From Paenibacillus sp. NEAU-GSW1 (GTDB taxonomy: Bacteria; Bacillota; Bacilli; Paenibacillales; Paenibacillaceae), in NCBI RefSeq assembly GCF_009737085.1, contig NZ_WOVL01000015.1:59625-123624 (forward strand): DNA of 64,000 nt. Reading direction: 5' to 3'. The notes below the pieces were generated by a model. It searched no databases, was not told where the DNA came from, and saw only the letters and a program-made list of their open reading frames with translations. Both the position numbers and the translations under genes were made by a program. Below are positions 42,648 to 51,712 of the stretch, one piece after another. Position 1 is the stretch's first letter; each line of letters opens with the position of its first letter.

Positions 42648-44516
42648 CTAAACATCATACTTTTTCAAGAAAGCGGACATGGTGAGCAACGGCCATATAT
42701 AGTTGTAGCTCGGATAATTAGCGTAGACGCTGCCGGGCAGCATTGCTCCGGTCGGATAGAAATACGTCCAGCTTTTATTGTCCAGCGCACGCACTAACGC
42801 TTCCGCCCCTCTCTCCAGCTCAGGCGTCAGCTTGTCGCTTCCCGCGATCAGCACATCCAGCGCCCAAGCCGTTTGCGACGGCGTGCTTGCCGATAAAGGA
42901 ACATATCGCTTCACCTTATCGCTTATGCACGATTCGCCCCAGCCGCCGTCCTCGTTCTGGATGCTTAATATCCATTTGACCGCTTTCTTAATCGCAGGAT
43001 GGTCGCTCGCCATCCCAAGCGCCGTCAAGCCTTGAACAGCCGCACCCGTTCCGTTGATATAGCAGATGCCCCATCTTCCGTACCAGCTCCCGTCCCTTCT
43101 TTGCTGCGAGAGCACCCATTGCACGGAATCATCAATCCAGCGATGGCCGATCGTCATATCCAGTTCCTCGCCAAGAAAGCTTAGCACGCGGCTCGTTAAA
43201 TCGACGGTCGATGGATCGGAGGCAATGTCCGAGACGCCTTCGAAATTAAACAGCTCGGTCGGCAGCCGCCTTCCCTTCCGCTCAAAAGCTGGCCATCCGG
43301 CGTCGTCGTTTCGCATAGCGAGCGCCCAGTTCAGGCCGCGCTGCCATTTAGCAACTCCGTCCGGGAGACCTTCTCGATACGGCCGAAGCGCCCTTAGCGC
43401 GGCAATCGTATCATCCACATCCGGATATAGCGTGTTGACATCGGAAAATCCCCAGCCGCCCGCTTCCGTATCCGGACTGCGCTTCGACCAATCGCCCACC
43501 CGGCTTTGCTGCCTGACAGCCAAATATAACGCCGCATTCAATAAGGGATTCGAATGCGGCGGCGTTCCCGCTTGCCGCAGCGCATGGCTGAGCAGCGCTG
43601 TATCCCATACTTCGGATGTCGCTATCTGGATATGCGGCCGGTCTGAACATCCCATAGATCGAAGCCCGCGCAGCAATTGATGAATTAATGTCGATTGCGG
43701 CGAATAATTGAGCGCGGCAAGCGCAAGAATCATGAGCAGGGTCGATGTGGCATACGTGAGCAGCGTGCCGTTGGGCTCCACTCGATCGAGCATATAAGCT
43801 TTTGCTTGCTCCAACGCATCCGACTCTCCGAGCGAAGTCAATCCGTCAAGGGGCAGCGTAGACAGGAATCCGCTTAACACCGATATCCACGTATCGTCAT
43901 TCTCAAAGCTTCTTGAGCTTCCCGCAAACAGATCGGATAAATCCGGCAGCGCGGAATTTCGCGCAACAAATTGGCGGTTTGCCATAATTAGCGCGGGTAT
44001 CAAATGAGCGCGGGCATGGCCGGAAAGTGAATACAAATCAAATCCGATTCCAAGCTTGTTGAAAAAAACAGTTAACGGCATGCGAAGCTGCCTCGGCCAA
44101 TCGGCCTGGCCGGTAGCGGCAAAGATGACCTGCGTGAGCAAGCTCTTCGCCTTGGACAATCCACCGCGGGAGCGTACAAACTGTTTAGCCATCGCGATAC
44201 GCGGATGCGCAGCCGTATAAAAGCCTGCACAAAGCAGCGCGTAGCATGCTTCCGCCGTCGTCTCCAGATGTCCTTCTTCCTCATCCGGATAAAGCTTCCA
44301 GCCCCCGTTCGCTTGCTGCCTCGACGCTATTCTGCCGGCCAAAGCTTGCACTAAATTTGAGTCCTTAATTCCGAGCGCTGTCATAACAATAATTAAATAA
44401 CTGTCCGTCATCGTGCCCGAATCATAACAAAACCGCCATGCGCCGTCTGACGATTGCAGTCGCAGCGCTTCGACTGCCAGACTGTTCATGCGATCGCGCA
44501 AAATCCCCATGTCCAT
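42648..44516 (-). CDS. sqhC: Squalene-hopene/sporulenol-type terpene cyclase
   Basis: 622 aa, two alpha-barrel domains. The protonating DxDD motif is DVDDT (about residue 365), and QW repeats include QQANGGWKLYP, QRRDGSWYGRWGICYI and QNEDGGWGES. The order NPDxEAGGWGFSDVNT and DPSTVDLTSRVLSFLGE matches Bacillus SqhC, which cyclises tetraprenyl-beta-curcumene to sporulenol in sporulating cells; squalene-hopene cyclases are close relatives. No prenyl synthase or tetraprenyl-curcumene synthase lies nearby. Confidence 0.9.
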   Translation of the reverse strand: MDMGILRDRMNSLAVEALRLQSSDGAWRFCYDSGTMTDSYLIIVMTALGIKDSNLVQALAGRIASRQQANGGWKLYPDEEEGHLETTAEACYALLCAGFYTAAHPRIAMAKQFVRSRGGLSKAKSLLTQVIFAATGQADWPRQLRMPLTVFFNKLGIGFDLYSLSGHARAHLIPALIMANRQFVARNSALPDLSDLFAGSSRSFENDDTWISVLSGFLSTLPLDGLTSLGESDALEQAKAYMLDRVEPNGTLLTYATSTLLMILALAALNYSPQSTLIHQLLRGLRSMGCSDRPHIQIATSEVWDTALLSHALRQAGTPPHSNPLLNAALYLAVRQQSRVGDWSKRSPDTEAGGWGFSDVNTLYPDVDDTIAALRALRPYREGLPDGVAKWQRGLNWALAMRNDDAGWPAFERKGRRLPTELFNFEGVSDIASDPSTVDLTSRVLSFLGEELDMTIGHRWIDDSVQWVLSQQRRDGSWYGRWGICYINGTGAAVQGLTALGMASDHPAIKKAVKWILSIQNEDGGWGESCISDKVKRYVPLSASTPSQTAWALDVLIAGSDKLTPELERGAEALVRALDNKSWTYFYPTGAMLPGSVYANYPSYNYIWPLLTMSAFLKKYDV

Positions 44517-44607
44517 GTGCTGTCTTCATCCTTTACCGGATTCATTTCTTCATATATATGCGGATAGCAGCCGCTCGCATTCGAGCACGCTTGGAATCGC
44601 CGTCAAT

Positions 44608-44661
44608 ATAAAAAAACGAGCAGTTCCCAGGGCCGAATCACCGGCCTAAGAAACTGCTCGA
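44608..44661 (-). terminator. Terminator after the TetR gene at 44663
   Basis: Minus-strand stem GAGCAGTTTC...AGGCC / GGCC...GGGAACTGCTC followed by a run of seven T, immediately after the stop codon. Confidence 0.88.
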
Positions 44662-44662
44662 T

Positions 44663-45175
44663 TCATTTCAATTCGTTGCGGAGGCTTGCAACGCCATTTT
44701 TCACCAGGTCGAAAACTTGCTTAAACCACATTTGCCGATCAAACACTTCCGGTCTGAACAACACACAGTAAATATAGGCGCCGCAAACGAGATCGACTAG
44801 CACTTCATCGTCGGCATCACGACGAATTTCGCCCCGTTCCTTGCCTTCGCGAACCTTTCTTGTATAAAGCACCCTTCTTGGCAATATAAAATCGTTGCGG
44901 TACTGCTCAAGAATAAATGCCGAATCCAGCATGCTCGCAATTAATCTGGGCGAGAAAGGCGCTCCTGCGAACATCGCGTCCATTGATTGGAGCATGTTCA
45001 GCAAGATGTCCTTAATATCCTCCAGCGCATTGCCGCTTTCAGGCAGCTCGACCGGATTGGAAGAAAAACCGATCGTGTCGGAAATCATTTCTTCCTTCGA
45101 TCGCCATCGTCGGTAGATCGTCGGTTGGCTGACCCCGGCGCGCTGCGCAAGGTCATCCATGCTGAAGCCTTGCAA
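44663..45175 (-). CDS. TetR-family regulator with no obvious start codon
   Basis: 170 aa if begun at TTG 45175. The helix-turn-helix is clear (SMDDLAQRAGVSQPTIYRRWRSKEEMI), but its first helix (YIDIKLVLERG) lies upstream of this TTG, in frame. The frame stays open into the end of the hydrolase gene without ATG, GTG or TTG. The hydrolase ends GCA AAA AAA TAA: an A7 run where loss of one A would fuse the two frames. The true start may be a rare codon, or a frameshift may have broken the gene. Confidence 0.7.
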   Translation of the reverse strand: MQGFSMDDLAQRAGVSQPTIYRRWRSKEEMISDTIGFSSNPVELPESGNALEDIKDILLNMLQSMDAMFAGAPFSPRLIASMLDSAFILEQYRNDFILPRRVLYTRKVREGKERGEIRRDADDEVLVDLVCGAYIYCVLFRPEVFDRQMWFKQVFDLVKNGVASLRNELK

Positions 45176-45242
45176 ACCGCGTTCTAATACGAGCTTTATA
45201 TCGATATAAGTGCGTCGATGCTTTGATTGTTGCCGAGTATTT

Positions 45243-45992
45243 TTATTTTTTTGCTCCGGCCAGCAACAGCGACTCCCCTGGCTTCAGCAGTGAAAGCTCT
45301 ACATTTCCATGCGCGCTGCTCTCCAGCCTCTCGATTAAGTCCGGCGTCTGAATATAGGCAGGAGGGTTATGAATCGTTCCATAATGAATTGGAATGAGAT
45401 AGGAAGCGTCCAGCAGCGTAGCCGCAACTACCGCCTGCTCAGGAGCGAGCGTAGCCGGGATGCTGCTTGTCTTCAATCCAGGAATCGTAATGACCGCGCT
45501 GTTGACCGGCAAACATACGGCATCGAACGGACCGTGCTGCCTTCGAATCGTCCACCAATAACCATGCCACAGCGTATCTCCGCAATGCAGCGCCTTCATG
45601 CCTTCGCCATCCACAACCCAGGAAACTTGCGGAGCGCCAAAGCCGTCAACCGATTGTGCCGCCGTTACTTTCAGCTGACCGACTTCGATCGTTTCGCCAA
45701 GCTCAACGCCGATAAGCTGCTTCAGTCCCCGCTCGCCCATAATAGGCAAAGCAGCAGTTGGGGCATACACCGGCACATCGCCATAGAACTGTTTGATGGC
45801 TTCCGGATCGAAATGATCATCATGGTGATGCGTAATGAAGACCGCATCCACTGTGCCGAATGTATCCAGAGGCAGCATTTCTTCATTTGGCTTGCCGAAT
45901 TTCGCCGGAAAATGAAACAATGGATCAATTGCAATGCTAGAACCGCCGCTCTCCAAACGCACGCCTGCCCAAGTAAGCTTCTGAATGTTCAA
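45243..45992 (-). CDS. Metallo-beta-lactamase-fold hydrolase (UlaG-like)
   Basis: 249 aa from TTG 45992, ten bases after AAGGAG; an earlier TTG overlaps that site. Metal motif THHHDDH near residue 62, further ligands in HCGDTLW and PIHYGT. This is the L-ascorbate-6-phosphate-lactonase/UPF0173-like group. Directly upstream of, and nearly fused to, the TetR gene. Substrate unknown. Confidence 0.87.
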   Translation of the reverse strand: MNIQKLTWAGVRLESGGSSIAIDPLFHFPAKFGKPNEEMLPLDTFGTVDAVFITHHHDDHFDPEAIKQFYGDVPVYAPTAALPIMGERGLKQLIGVELGETIEVGQLKVTAAQSVDGFGAPQVSWVVDGEGMKALHCGDTLWHGYWWTIRRQHGPFDAVCLPVNSAVITIPGLKTSSIPATLAPEQAVVAATLLDASYLIPIHYGTIHNPPAYIQTPDLIERLESSAHGNVELSLLKPGESLLLAGAKK

Positions 45993-46201
45993 GTCGAATC
46001 CGCTCCTTAACAATATTACATCACCGTTTAGTATCTATATTATTCTATATATGCAAATTATGTCCAGTTACCGTTTTGTCATTGTTATACTCCGCTTTGA
46101 AGGTCTTCTAATCATGTCGAATATCAGTATGGTCAAAGACTCTTTTCAATATTTTACATCATTTTCCTCTGTGCCTAACAAACATTTCCTGCTTCAAAAG
46201 C

Positions 46202-47518
46202 TCATTTTTGCAGCGAGCGCGCTTGCGCATCCTGGAGCTTTTTCGCTACATCCTCCGGTTTGCCTCCCCTCATCAGCTCTTGCAAGCCGCTATTAATAGA
46301 CTCGCTGGCTTCCGCTGACAAATAGGCGTCATATACCGGCGTAATTTCCGACCCTATCGCCAGCGCAAACGCTCTAAAATAAAGCGGGCTTACTTTATAC
46401 TCTTCCAAATCCACCTTATACATCACCATCGAATTGCTTTCGGCAATTGCGGTTTGTCCCTCCGGGCCGCTGACTGTGTAGAAGAGATCCAAAGCAGCCT
46501 GCTTGGCTGCCCCTGCCGTAGCTTTGTTTAGTGCGAAGCCGCCTCCCGCTCCTCCTGACAGCGTGTTCGCTCCTCCCTCTCCGCCTTCAATACCCGGCAT
46601 CGTTGTAACATCGATCGAAGTAAGCATCTCCGGTGTTGCCGATGCGGCGAGATTCGTTAGCGACCATGCGCCGCTAATCATCATCGCTGCTTTTCCTTGT
46701 ATAAAATATTGTTCGGCTTGCGTATTATCCATGCTGTTTGCGCCGTCTTGGAACGCCTTATTGTCGGCGAGCTGTTTAAACTTGTACAGCGCATCAATAA
46801 AGACGGGATCGGTAAAAGAAGCGCCGTCCTGCGCCACAGCGCGCATAAACCATTCCGTACCGGTTACGCGATCGGCAAGCGAACCGAGTATTGTCGATTG
46901 AGCAACCCAAGCCGCTTTGTTGCCGAGCGCAATAGGCGTTATGCCGTTGTCGTTAAAAACATGAATGGCTGACAGCAGCTCTGTCCAGGTCGCAGGCACT
47001 TTTGCGCCGTACCTCTCGAACAGCTCCTGATTGTAATATAGAAATGAGGTAGCGGACATTCCGATCGGGGCCGAATAGATTTGCCCTTCTTCAAATTCGA
47101 AACGGCTGAACGCATCTTCGATAAAATTGTTTTTCCACTCCGGATACCGATCCGCAAGTTCTGTAATCGGCTGCAGCATGCCGTCATCGTACAATTGCTG
47201 CGATTGGCTGCCTGCATAAACAAAAAACAGATCGGGCAATGCATTCGCCGCCGCAGCTTCTTTGAGACGAAGACGATACTCGTCTACTGGAATAGCGTGA
47301 GCGTCAACCTCGACATTAGGGTGTTCCGCGATATATTGATTGATGAGTCTCCTTACCGTTATGGCGCGAAGGTCATCGCCCTCAAAGTTGTGCCAAACCG
47401 TAATTTTCACCTTCGCATTCGTTACGGCGCCGTTTTTATCGACTGCGGCGTTCCTGTCGCAAGCCGTCGCGAGCATGGCAACCAGAACAACAATCATCAC
47501 AATGTATATACTCTTCAT
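46202..47518 (-). CDS. Orphan extracellular sugar-binding lipoprotein
   Basis: 438 aa from ATG 47518, ten bases after AGGAGGGGG. Lipobox LATAC (Cys about 20). SBP family 1 fold, with IKFTVWHNFEGD-like opening and FIQGKAAMMISGAWSL near residue 270. Unlike the binding proteins at 4525 and 23988 it has no permease or sensor genes beside it, so it must work with a remote transporter or as a sensor partner. Confidence 0.9.
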   Translation of the reverse strand: MKSIYIVMIVVLVAMLATACDRNAAVDKNGAVTNAKVKITVWHNFEGDDLRAITVRRLINQYIAEHPNVEVDAHAIPVDEYRLRLKEAAAANALPDLFFVYAGSQSQQLYDDGMLQPITELADRYPEWKNNFIEDAFSRFEFEEGQIYSAPIGMSATSFLYYNQELFERYGAKVPATWTELLSAIHVFNDNGITPIALGNKAAWVAQSTILGSLADRVTGTEWFMRAVAQDGASFTDPVFIDALYKFKQLADNKAFQDGANSMDNTQAEQYFIQGKAAMMISGAWSLTNLAASATPEMLTSIDVTTMPGIEGGEGGANTLSGGAGGGFALNKATAGAAKQAALDLFYTVSGPEGQTAIAESNSMVMYKVDLEEYKVSPLYFRAFALAIGSEITPVYDAYLSAEASESINSGLQELMRGGKPEDVAKKLQDAQARSLQK

Positions 47519-47702
47519 TCCATTCCCCCTCCTGTCCACATCCATCGTACTCTAAGTTAAGCCGCCGGGGTAGCAGATTTTGTAATATTTTTGTTGTTAA
47601 CTGGCTTCCATCGAACAAATGACCATGCCATTCCGCTTCACCTGAATAGGATAAGTAGAATTGGAGACAAGCTCTCATTTTACCGTACAGAAGGAGGATG
47701 TC

Positions 47703-48674
47703 ATGAGTCCATTATTATGGTGTTTCGTTGGCGCGCTGTCTGTTTTCATTCTAAAATTTATCCACTGGCAGTTTTGGGGAGAAGGCTTTATCCGAGGATA
47801 TATTCGCGAGGACCAGGAGCCGGAAGGCGGCTACCGTATCGTAAAAAAATATAAAACGCCGACCCAGCGTATCGCTCTCGTCGAAACGGAGGGCGAACTG
47901 TGGATTTATTGCAACGGCGATGTCATGCTCAGCACATCGGAAAGTGAAGATCGGTATGCCGAGGCGATGATGCATATTCCGATGGCAGCCGCCGAACACC
48001 GGAAGAAAGTGCTTATCATCGGGGGCGGAGGGGGCGTGACGACACGAGAGGCGCTGCGCTATCCCGATGTCGAGTCGATTGTCACCGTCGATGTCGATGA
48101 AGAAATCATTCAATTCGGCAAACATCTGAATGAATTGGTCTCTTTTAATAACGGCGCGTTAAACCATCCGAAAGTACTAACCTTTATCGACGACGGAAGG
48201 CGGTTTATCGAGAAGCATCCGACGAAATGGGATGTCATTATCATTGATGTGCCCGAGCCCTCGTCCCAGTGTCCGGAGCTTTCGAGACTATACAGTTTGG
48301 AGTTTTTCAGCTTGCTGATGGAGTCTCTGGAAGAAGACGGAGCGATGGCGGTCGCTTGCTCAACCCCTCTATGGATGCCGGATTACTATTGGAGCATCCA
48401 AGCGACACTTCGCAAAGCCGGCTTTTTCACGCTTCCTTATCATAACTATGTGCTCGAGGATAATGAAGATTGGGGCTTTCTGCTGGCCACAAAATCGCCC
48501 GTTGCAGCAGCGGACGTCCGCATGCGAGTTTCTCCCCGTTTTATGACTCCAGAAAAACTTGAAGATATGTTCCACATGCCCTATTATTTCGCCGCTAACC
48601 GCAGCAAGGAACGCATACAAACCGACAACAACACGGTGTTGAGCGATATCGTGGATAAAATCGAAAGGGACTAA
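47703..48674 (+). CDS. Membrane-anchored spermidine-synthase-like protein
   Basis: 323 aa from ATG 47703 after AAGGAGG. An N-terminal hydrophobic segment (LLWCFVGALSVFILKFI, residues 4-20) precedes a SpeE-like methyltransferase fold: YAEAMMHIPMAAAE, VLIIGGGGGVTTREAL, VDVDEEIIQFGK and DDGRRFI. In true aminopropyltransferases the glycine loop carries an Asp or Glu (GGGDGG) and the active site has D-S/D-x-D-P; here these are GGGGGV and IIIDVPEP. It may act on a different amine or be a regulator. Monocistronic. Confidence 0.82.
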   Translation: MSPLLWCFVGALSVFILKFIHWQFWGEGFIRGYIREDQEPEGGYRIVKKYKTPTQRIALVETEGELWIYCNGDVMLSTSESEDRYAEAMMHIPMAAAEHRKKVLIIGGGGGVTTREALRYPDVESIVTVDVDEEIIQFGKHLNELVSFNNGALNHPKVLTFIDDGRRFIEKHPTKWDVIIIDVPEPSSQCPELSRLYSLEFFSLLMESLEEDGAMAVACSTPLWMPDYYWSIQATLRKAGFFTLPYHNYVLEDNEDWGFLLATKSPVAAADVRMRVSPRFMTPEKLEDMFHMPYYFAANRSKERIQTDNNTVLSDIVDKIERD

Positions 48675-48784
48675 AGTTTTTTGGCTAAAATATATACTTT
48701 TTAAAGGTTTGATTCTGCTTAAAATTTGTTAAAATAGTATTGCAGACAAACTGCTATCTCGCTTATTTATAGGAGGACGTAAAA

Positions 48785-49768
48785 ATGACCGAACCTGTTA
48801 AACCGAATGAACCGCTAGTTAAGCATATCTACACAGCAGACCCTTCCGCACACGTATTTGAAAATAAGCTTTATATTTATCCTTCACACGATCTTGACCA
48901 CGTCATGGAATCGAATGACAACGGCGACCAGTACGATATGGAAGATTACCATATCCTCTCGCTCGAAGATATCGACGCGCCTTGCGTCGACCATGGAGAA
49001 GCGCTTCATCTTCGCAGCATCCCTTGGGCCAAACAGCAGCTTTGGGCTCCTGACGCAGCGTACAAAAACAACACCTATTACTTGTTCTTCCCGGCAAGAG
49101 ACAAGGACGATATATTCCGAATCGGCGTAGCGACGAGCGCTTCCCCATCCGGTCCTTTTACGCCTGAGCCCGATTATATAGAGGGAAGCTTCAGCATCGA
49201 TCCCGCTGTATATGTAGACGAAGATCAGAAGGCGTATATGTTCTTTGGCGGCCTTTGGGGCGGTCAGCTCGAGAAATGGCAAACAGGAAGCTACGTTCCC
49301 GATGCGGAAGGACCTGCCGAGAATGCTCCTGCGCTTGGACCTAGAATGGCGGAACTTAGCGACGATATGCTCTCGCTCAAGCACGAACCGAGAGAGATCT
49401 CCATCGTCGACGAGAATGGCCAGCCAATTACGGCAGGCGATGAAGAAAGAAGATATTTCGAAGGACCGTGGGTTCATAAATACAACGGGTACTACTATTT
49501 ATCGTATTCTACAGGCACAACGCATAACATTGTGTACGCCATCAGTAAAAATATCGAAGGCCCTTATGTATACCAAGGAAAAATTTTGACGCCGGTCATC
49601 GGCTGGACAACCCATCATTCGATCGTGCAGTTCAAGGATAAGTGGTATTTGTTCTATCACGACAGCTCGTTGTCCGGCGGAGCGGACAACAAGCGCAGCG
49701 TAAAGTTTACGGAATTGAAATACAACGCAGACGGTACCATCCAAACCATCGATCCATATAACAATTAA
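48785..49768 (+). CDS. Glycoside hydrolase family 43 protein
   Basis: 327 aa five-bladed propeller without a signal peptide. Catalytic triad candidates: Asp in YTADPSAHVF (about 19), Asp in SFSIDPAVYV (about 140) and Glu in RRYFEGPWVHKY (about 225). GH43 enzymes act on arabinose or xylose side chains of plant polysaccharides. The cytoplasmic location suggests it trims imported oligosaccharides. GGAGG precedes the ATG. Confidence 0.92.
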   Translation: MTEPVKPNEPLVKHIYTADPSAHVFENKLYIYPSHDLDHVMESNDNGDQYDMEDYHILSLEDIDAPCVDHGEALHLRSIPWAKQQLWAPDAAYKNNTYYLFFPARDKDDIFRIGVATSASPSGPFTPEPDYIEGSFSIDPAVYVDEDQKAYMFFGGLWGGQLEKWQTGSYVPDAEGPAENAPALGPRMAELSDDMLSLKHEPREISIVDENGQPITAGDEERRYFEGPWVHKYNGYYYLSYSTGTTHNIVYAISKNIEGPYVYQGKILTPVIGWTTHHSIVQFKDKWYLFYHDSSLSGGADNKRSVKFTELKYNADGTIQTIDPYNN

Positions 49769-49825
49769 AAAGAAGGGGCATGCCTACAAATCATTAATAC
49801 GACTTGTAGGCGTGCCCCTTCTCCC
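49768..49825. terminator. Bidirectional terminator after GH43
   Basis: AGAAGGGGCATGCCTACAA / TTGTAGGCGTGCCCCTTCT makes a stem of about 19 bp with one mismatch, with A/T flanks, between the convergent GH43 gene and the minus-strand block. Confidence 0.85.
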
Positions 49826-49861
49826 ATGTGCGCTTAGCGACTGACAATCACCCCCTTAAAC

Positions 49862-50113
49862 TCACTTCCTCCGAGCTGAGAACGCAAAAATGGAAATGAT
49901 AAAACCAATGACGCTGAGCGCGACGGGGGACGCAAACAACAGGAACAGCGAACCGACAATCCCCTCGTACGTTTCTGTTCCAATGACGACCGGAATCCGT
50001 ATTCCGGCTAAATATAGAATGAACAGAATGATCCCGATCACAAAGCCGAAGATACCGAACCCCGCCGCATATTTAGCAGCAAACGAACCAAATGATGATG
50101 ATTTCATCTTCAT
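49862..50113 (-). CDS. Small membrane protein, last gene of the exporter block
   Basis: 83 aa with two hydrophobic helices (about 18-40 and 52-78). The start overlaps the permease stop by four bases (ATGA), so it is part of the exporter operon. No family recognised. Confidence 0.72.
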   Translation of the reverse strand: MKMKSSSFGSFAAKYAAGFGIFGFVIGIILFILYLAGIRIPVVIGTETYEGIVGSLFLLFASPVALSVIGFIISIFAFSARRK

Positions 50114-51711
50114 TCTCCTCTCAAAGCCTGCTTACGCCACAAATATGCAACGAGCAGCAGCGCTGCGCTTATTGCCAAATAGATTAAACTCATCGCTCCG
50201 GCATTGGAAGTGAGCGCCGTTTGGAGCGAGCCTTCGGATTGAAAGCCCAAAAAATTAAGGTAAGGCATCTGGTTGAATGGACCCATATACCAAATAATCA
50301 TATACAAAACCTCAAACGTACGATTCGTGTTCGTCAACACTCCGCAAGCAAGCGCAATGCTCGGAATTAATATGACCGCTGCAAGTCCAAAAGTGAAATA
50401 GCTGAACTCCCCTTCCGCCGCCAACCGTATCAGCATGCCCGAAGCGATTGCCAGCGACATGGATACGCCTGAAATCCATATCGCATATAACTGTCTGACA
50501 ACGACGCGCGGGCTTGCGGCAATAAGAAACTGCGTGCGATAAAGCGCCTCCCGATTTCCCATGCCAGACCAAAGAACGATCGGCCACAGCCAAATAAACG
50601 GCCAAATCATATAGTTGAGTGAAATAGGCGTCGGCAAAGCAACGCCCAATATGATTAATACAGCGGCAATAAGATACCAGCCAAGAGACGCCTTCTTCAA
50701 CATGAGCCTGGCTTCAGCGATCACTAAAGCAAGAAGCGTATTTCGCTCCGATACCGGTGAAAGTTCCGCTGCGCGAATCCGAGGCGTAGAGCGAGCTCCT
50801 TGCTCAAGCGCAGCCGCGGTATCTTCTTGTTTCTCCTTAGATTTCCTAGTTTTATCCTTTCGTTCCGACACTTGCTGAAATCCGCGAAACATAAGCGCAG
50901 CCGCAATCACAACAACTAAGGCAATCGGAAAAGGAATCAATTGCCGTAAAATAAGCTCCCCAGTCCAATCCACCCCTTGCCACTCAAACGACTGCAACGG
51001 CTGCTCGACAGTCAGAAAACCCATGCCGTACGTACCCGTGAAATCAGGTTTTAGAGCCGTAAGCTCCTGAAGCATATCGGAGGTAACGAGGGTTACACCT
51101 GAAGGCAACAGACTGGAGGTCGTCGCGTAGGCAAGGAAAAGCACGAAATAAATCGCATTGCCAAGGCCTCCCTGCAATGCATTTCTCGATTCGAATAAAA
51201 CAGCCAGCGCCGCGACGACAGACAGTACGGGAAGCGTGACAAATAAGAACGGCGATATAAACGGCCAGAACTCGATGGTCAGCACTTCGCCGCGAACCCG
51301 CTGCATAATAAGCGTGATGACCATAACGCAAGCCATAATAATGGTGAGTACGGCAAAATTGCTGATCGCCTTGCCCAGCATATAGGTCAGCTTTTTCACT
51401 GTAGTCGAGGCGATAATTTGTCCAACACCTGTTTGACGGTCACGCTGAATGCTGTTTTTGATCAAATAAAACCCGAGCAGCGGGAGAAACGTAACGGTTG
51501 AAAGCGCGACCGACGCGCTTACCCAAGCGGTATTGTAAATCCCCCGATATTGTCCGTCCAGATGAAGCGTTACATATTCTGAATCAATCGGAGGAACGAA
51601 AAAGTAAGCCCCAATTATCGTCAATCCCAGCATAACGAGAAACGAGTACTGCCTGATCCGTTCAAGCAAATCAGCTCGCGCGATATGGTAAATCGAGCGG
51701 AATACAGCCAT
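50110..51711 (-). CDS. ABC-2-type exporter permease
   Basis: 533 aa from ATG 51711 (MAVFRSIYHIARADL), ten bases after GGGAGGG. Ten to twelve hydrophobic helices in two similar halves, separated by a charged stretch rich in Lys and Glu (about 265-300). This is typical of ABC-2 permeases that are fused in tandem. It starts one base after the ATPase stop. Together they form an exporter, likely for a lipid, peptide or antibiotic. Confidence 0.85.
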   Translation of the reverse strand: MAVFRSIYHIARADLLERIRQYSFLVMLGLTIIGAYFFVPPIDSEYVTLHLDGQYRGIYNTAWVSASVALSTVTFLPLLGFYLIKNSIQRDRQTGVGQIIASTTVKKLTYMLGKAISNFAVLTIIMACVMVITLIMQRVRGEVLTIEFWPFISPFLFVTLPVLSVVAALAVLFESRNALQGGLGNAIYFVLFLAYATTSSLLPSGVTLVTSDMLQELTALKPDFTGTYGMGFLTVEQPLQSFEWQGVDWTGELILRQLIPFPIALVVVIAAALMFRGFQQVSERKDKTRKSKEKQEDTAAALEQGARSTPRIRAAELSPVSERNTLLALVIAEARLMLKKASLGWYLIAAVLIILGVALPTPISLNYMIWPFIWLWPIVLWSGMGNREALYRTQFLIAASPRVVVRQLYAIWISGVSMSLAIASGMLIRLAAEGEFSYFTFGLAAVILIPSIALACGVLTNTNRTFEVLYMIIWYMGPFNQMPYLNFLGFQSEGSLQTALTSNAGAMSLIYLAISAALLLVAYLWRKQALRGE

Positions 51712-51712
51712 G

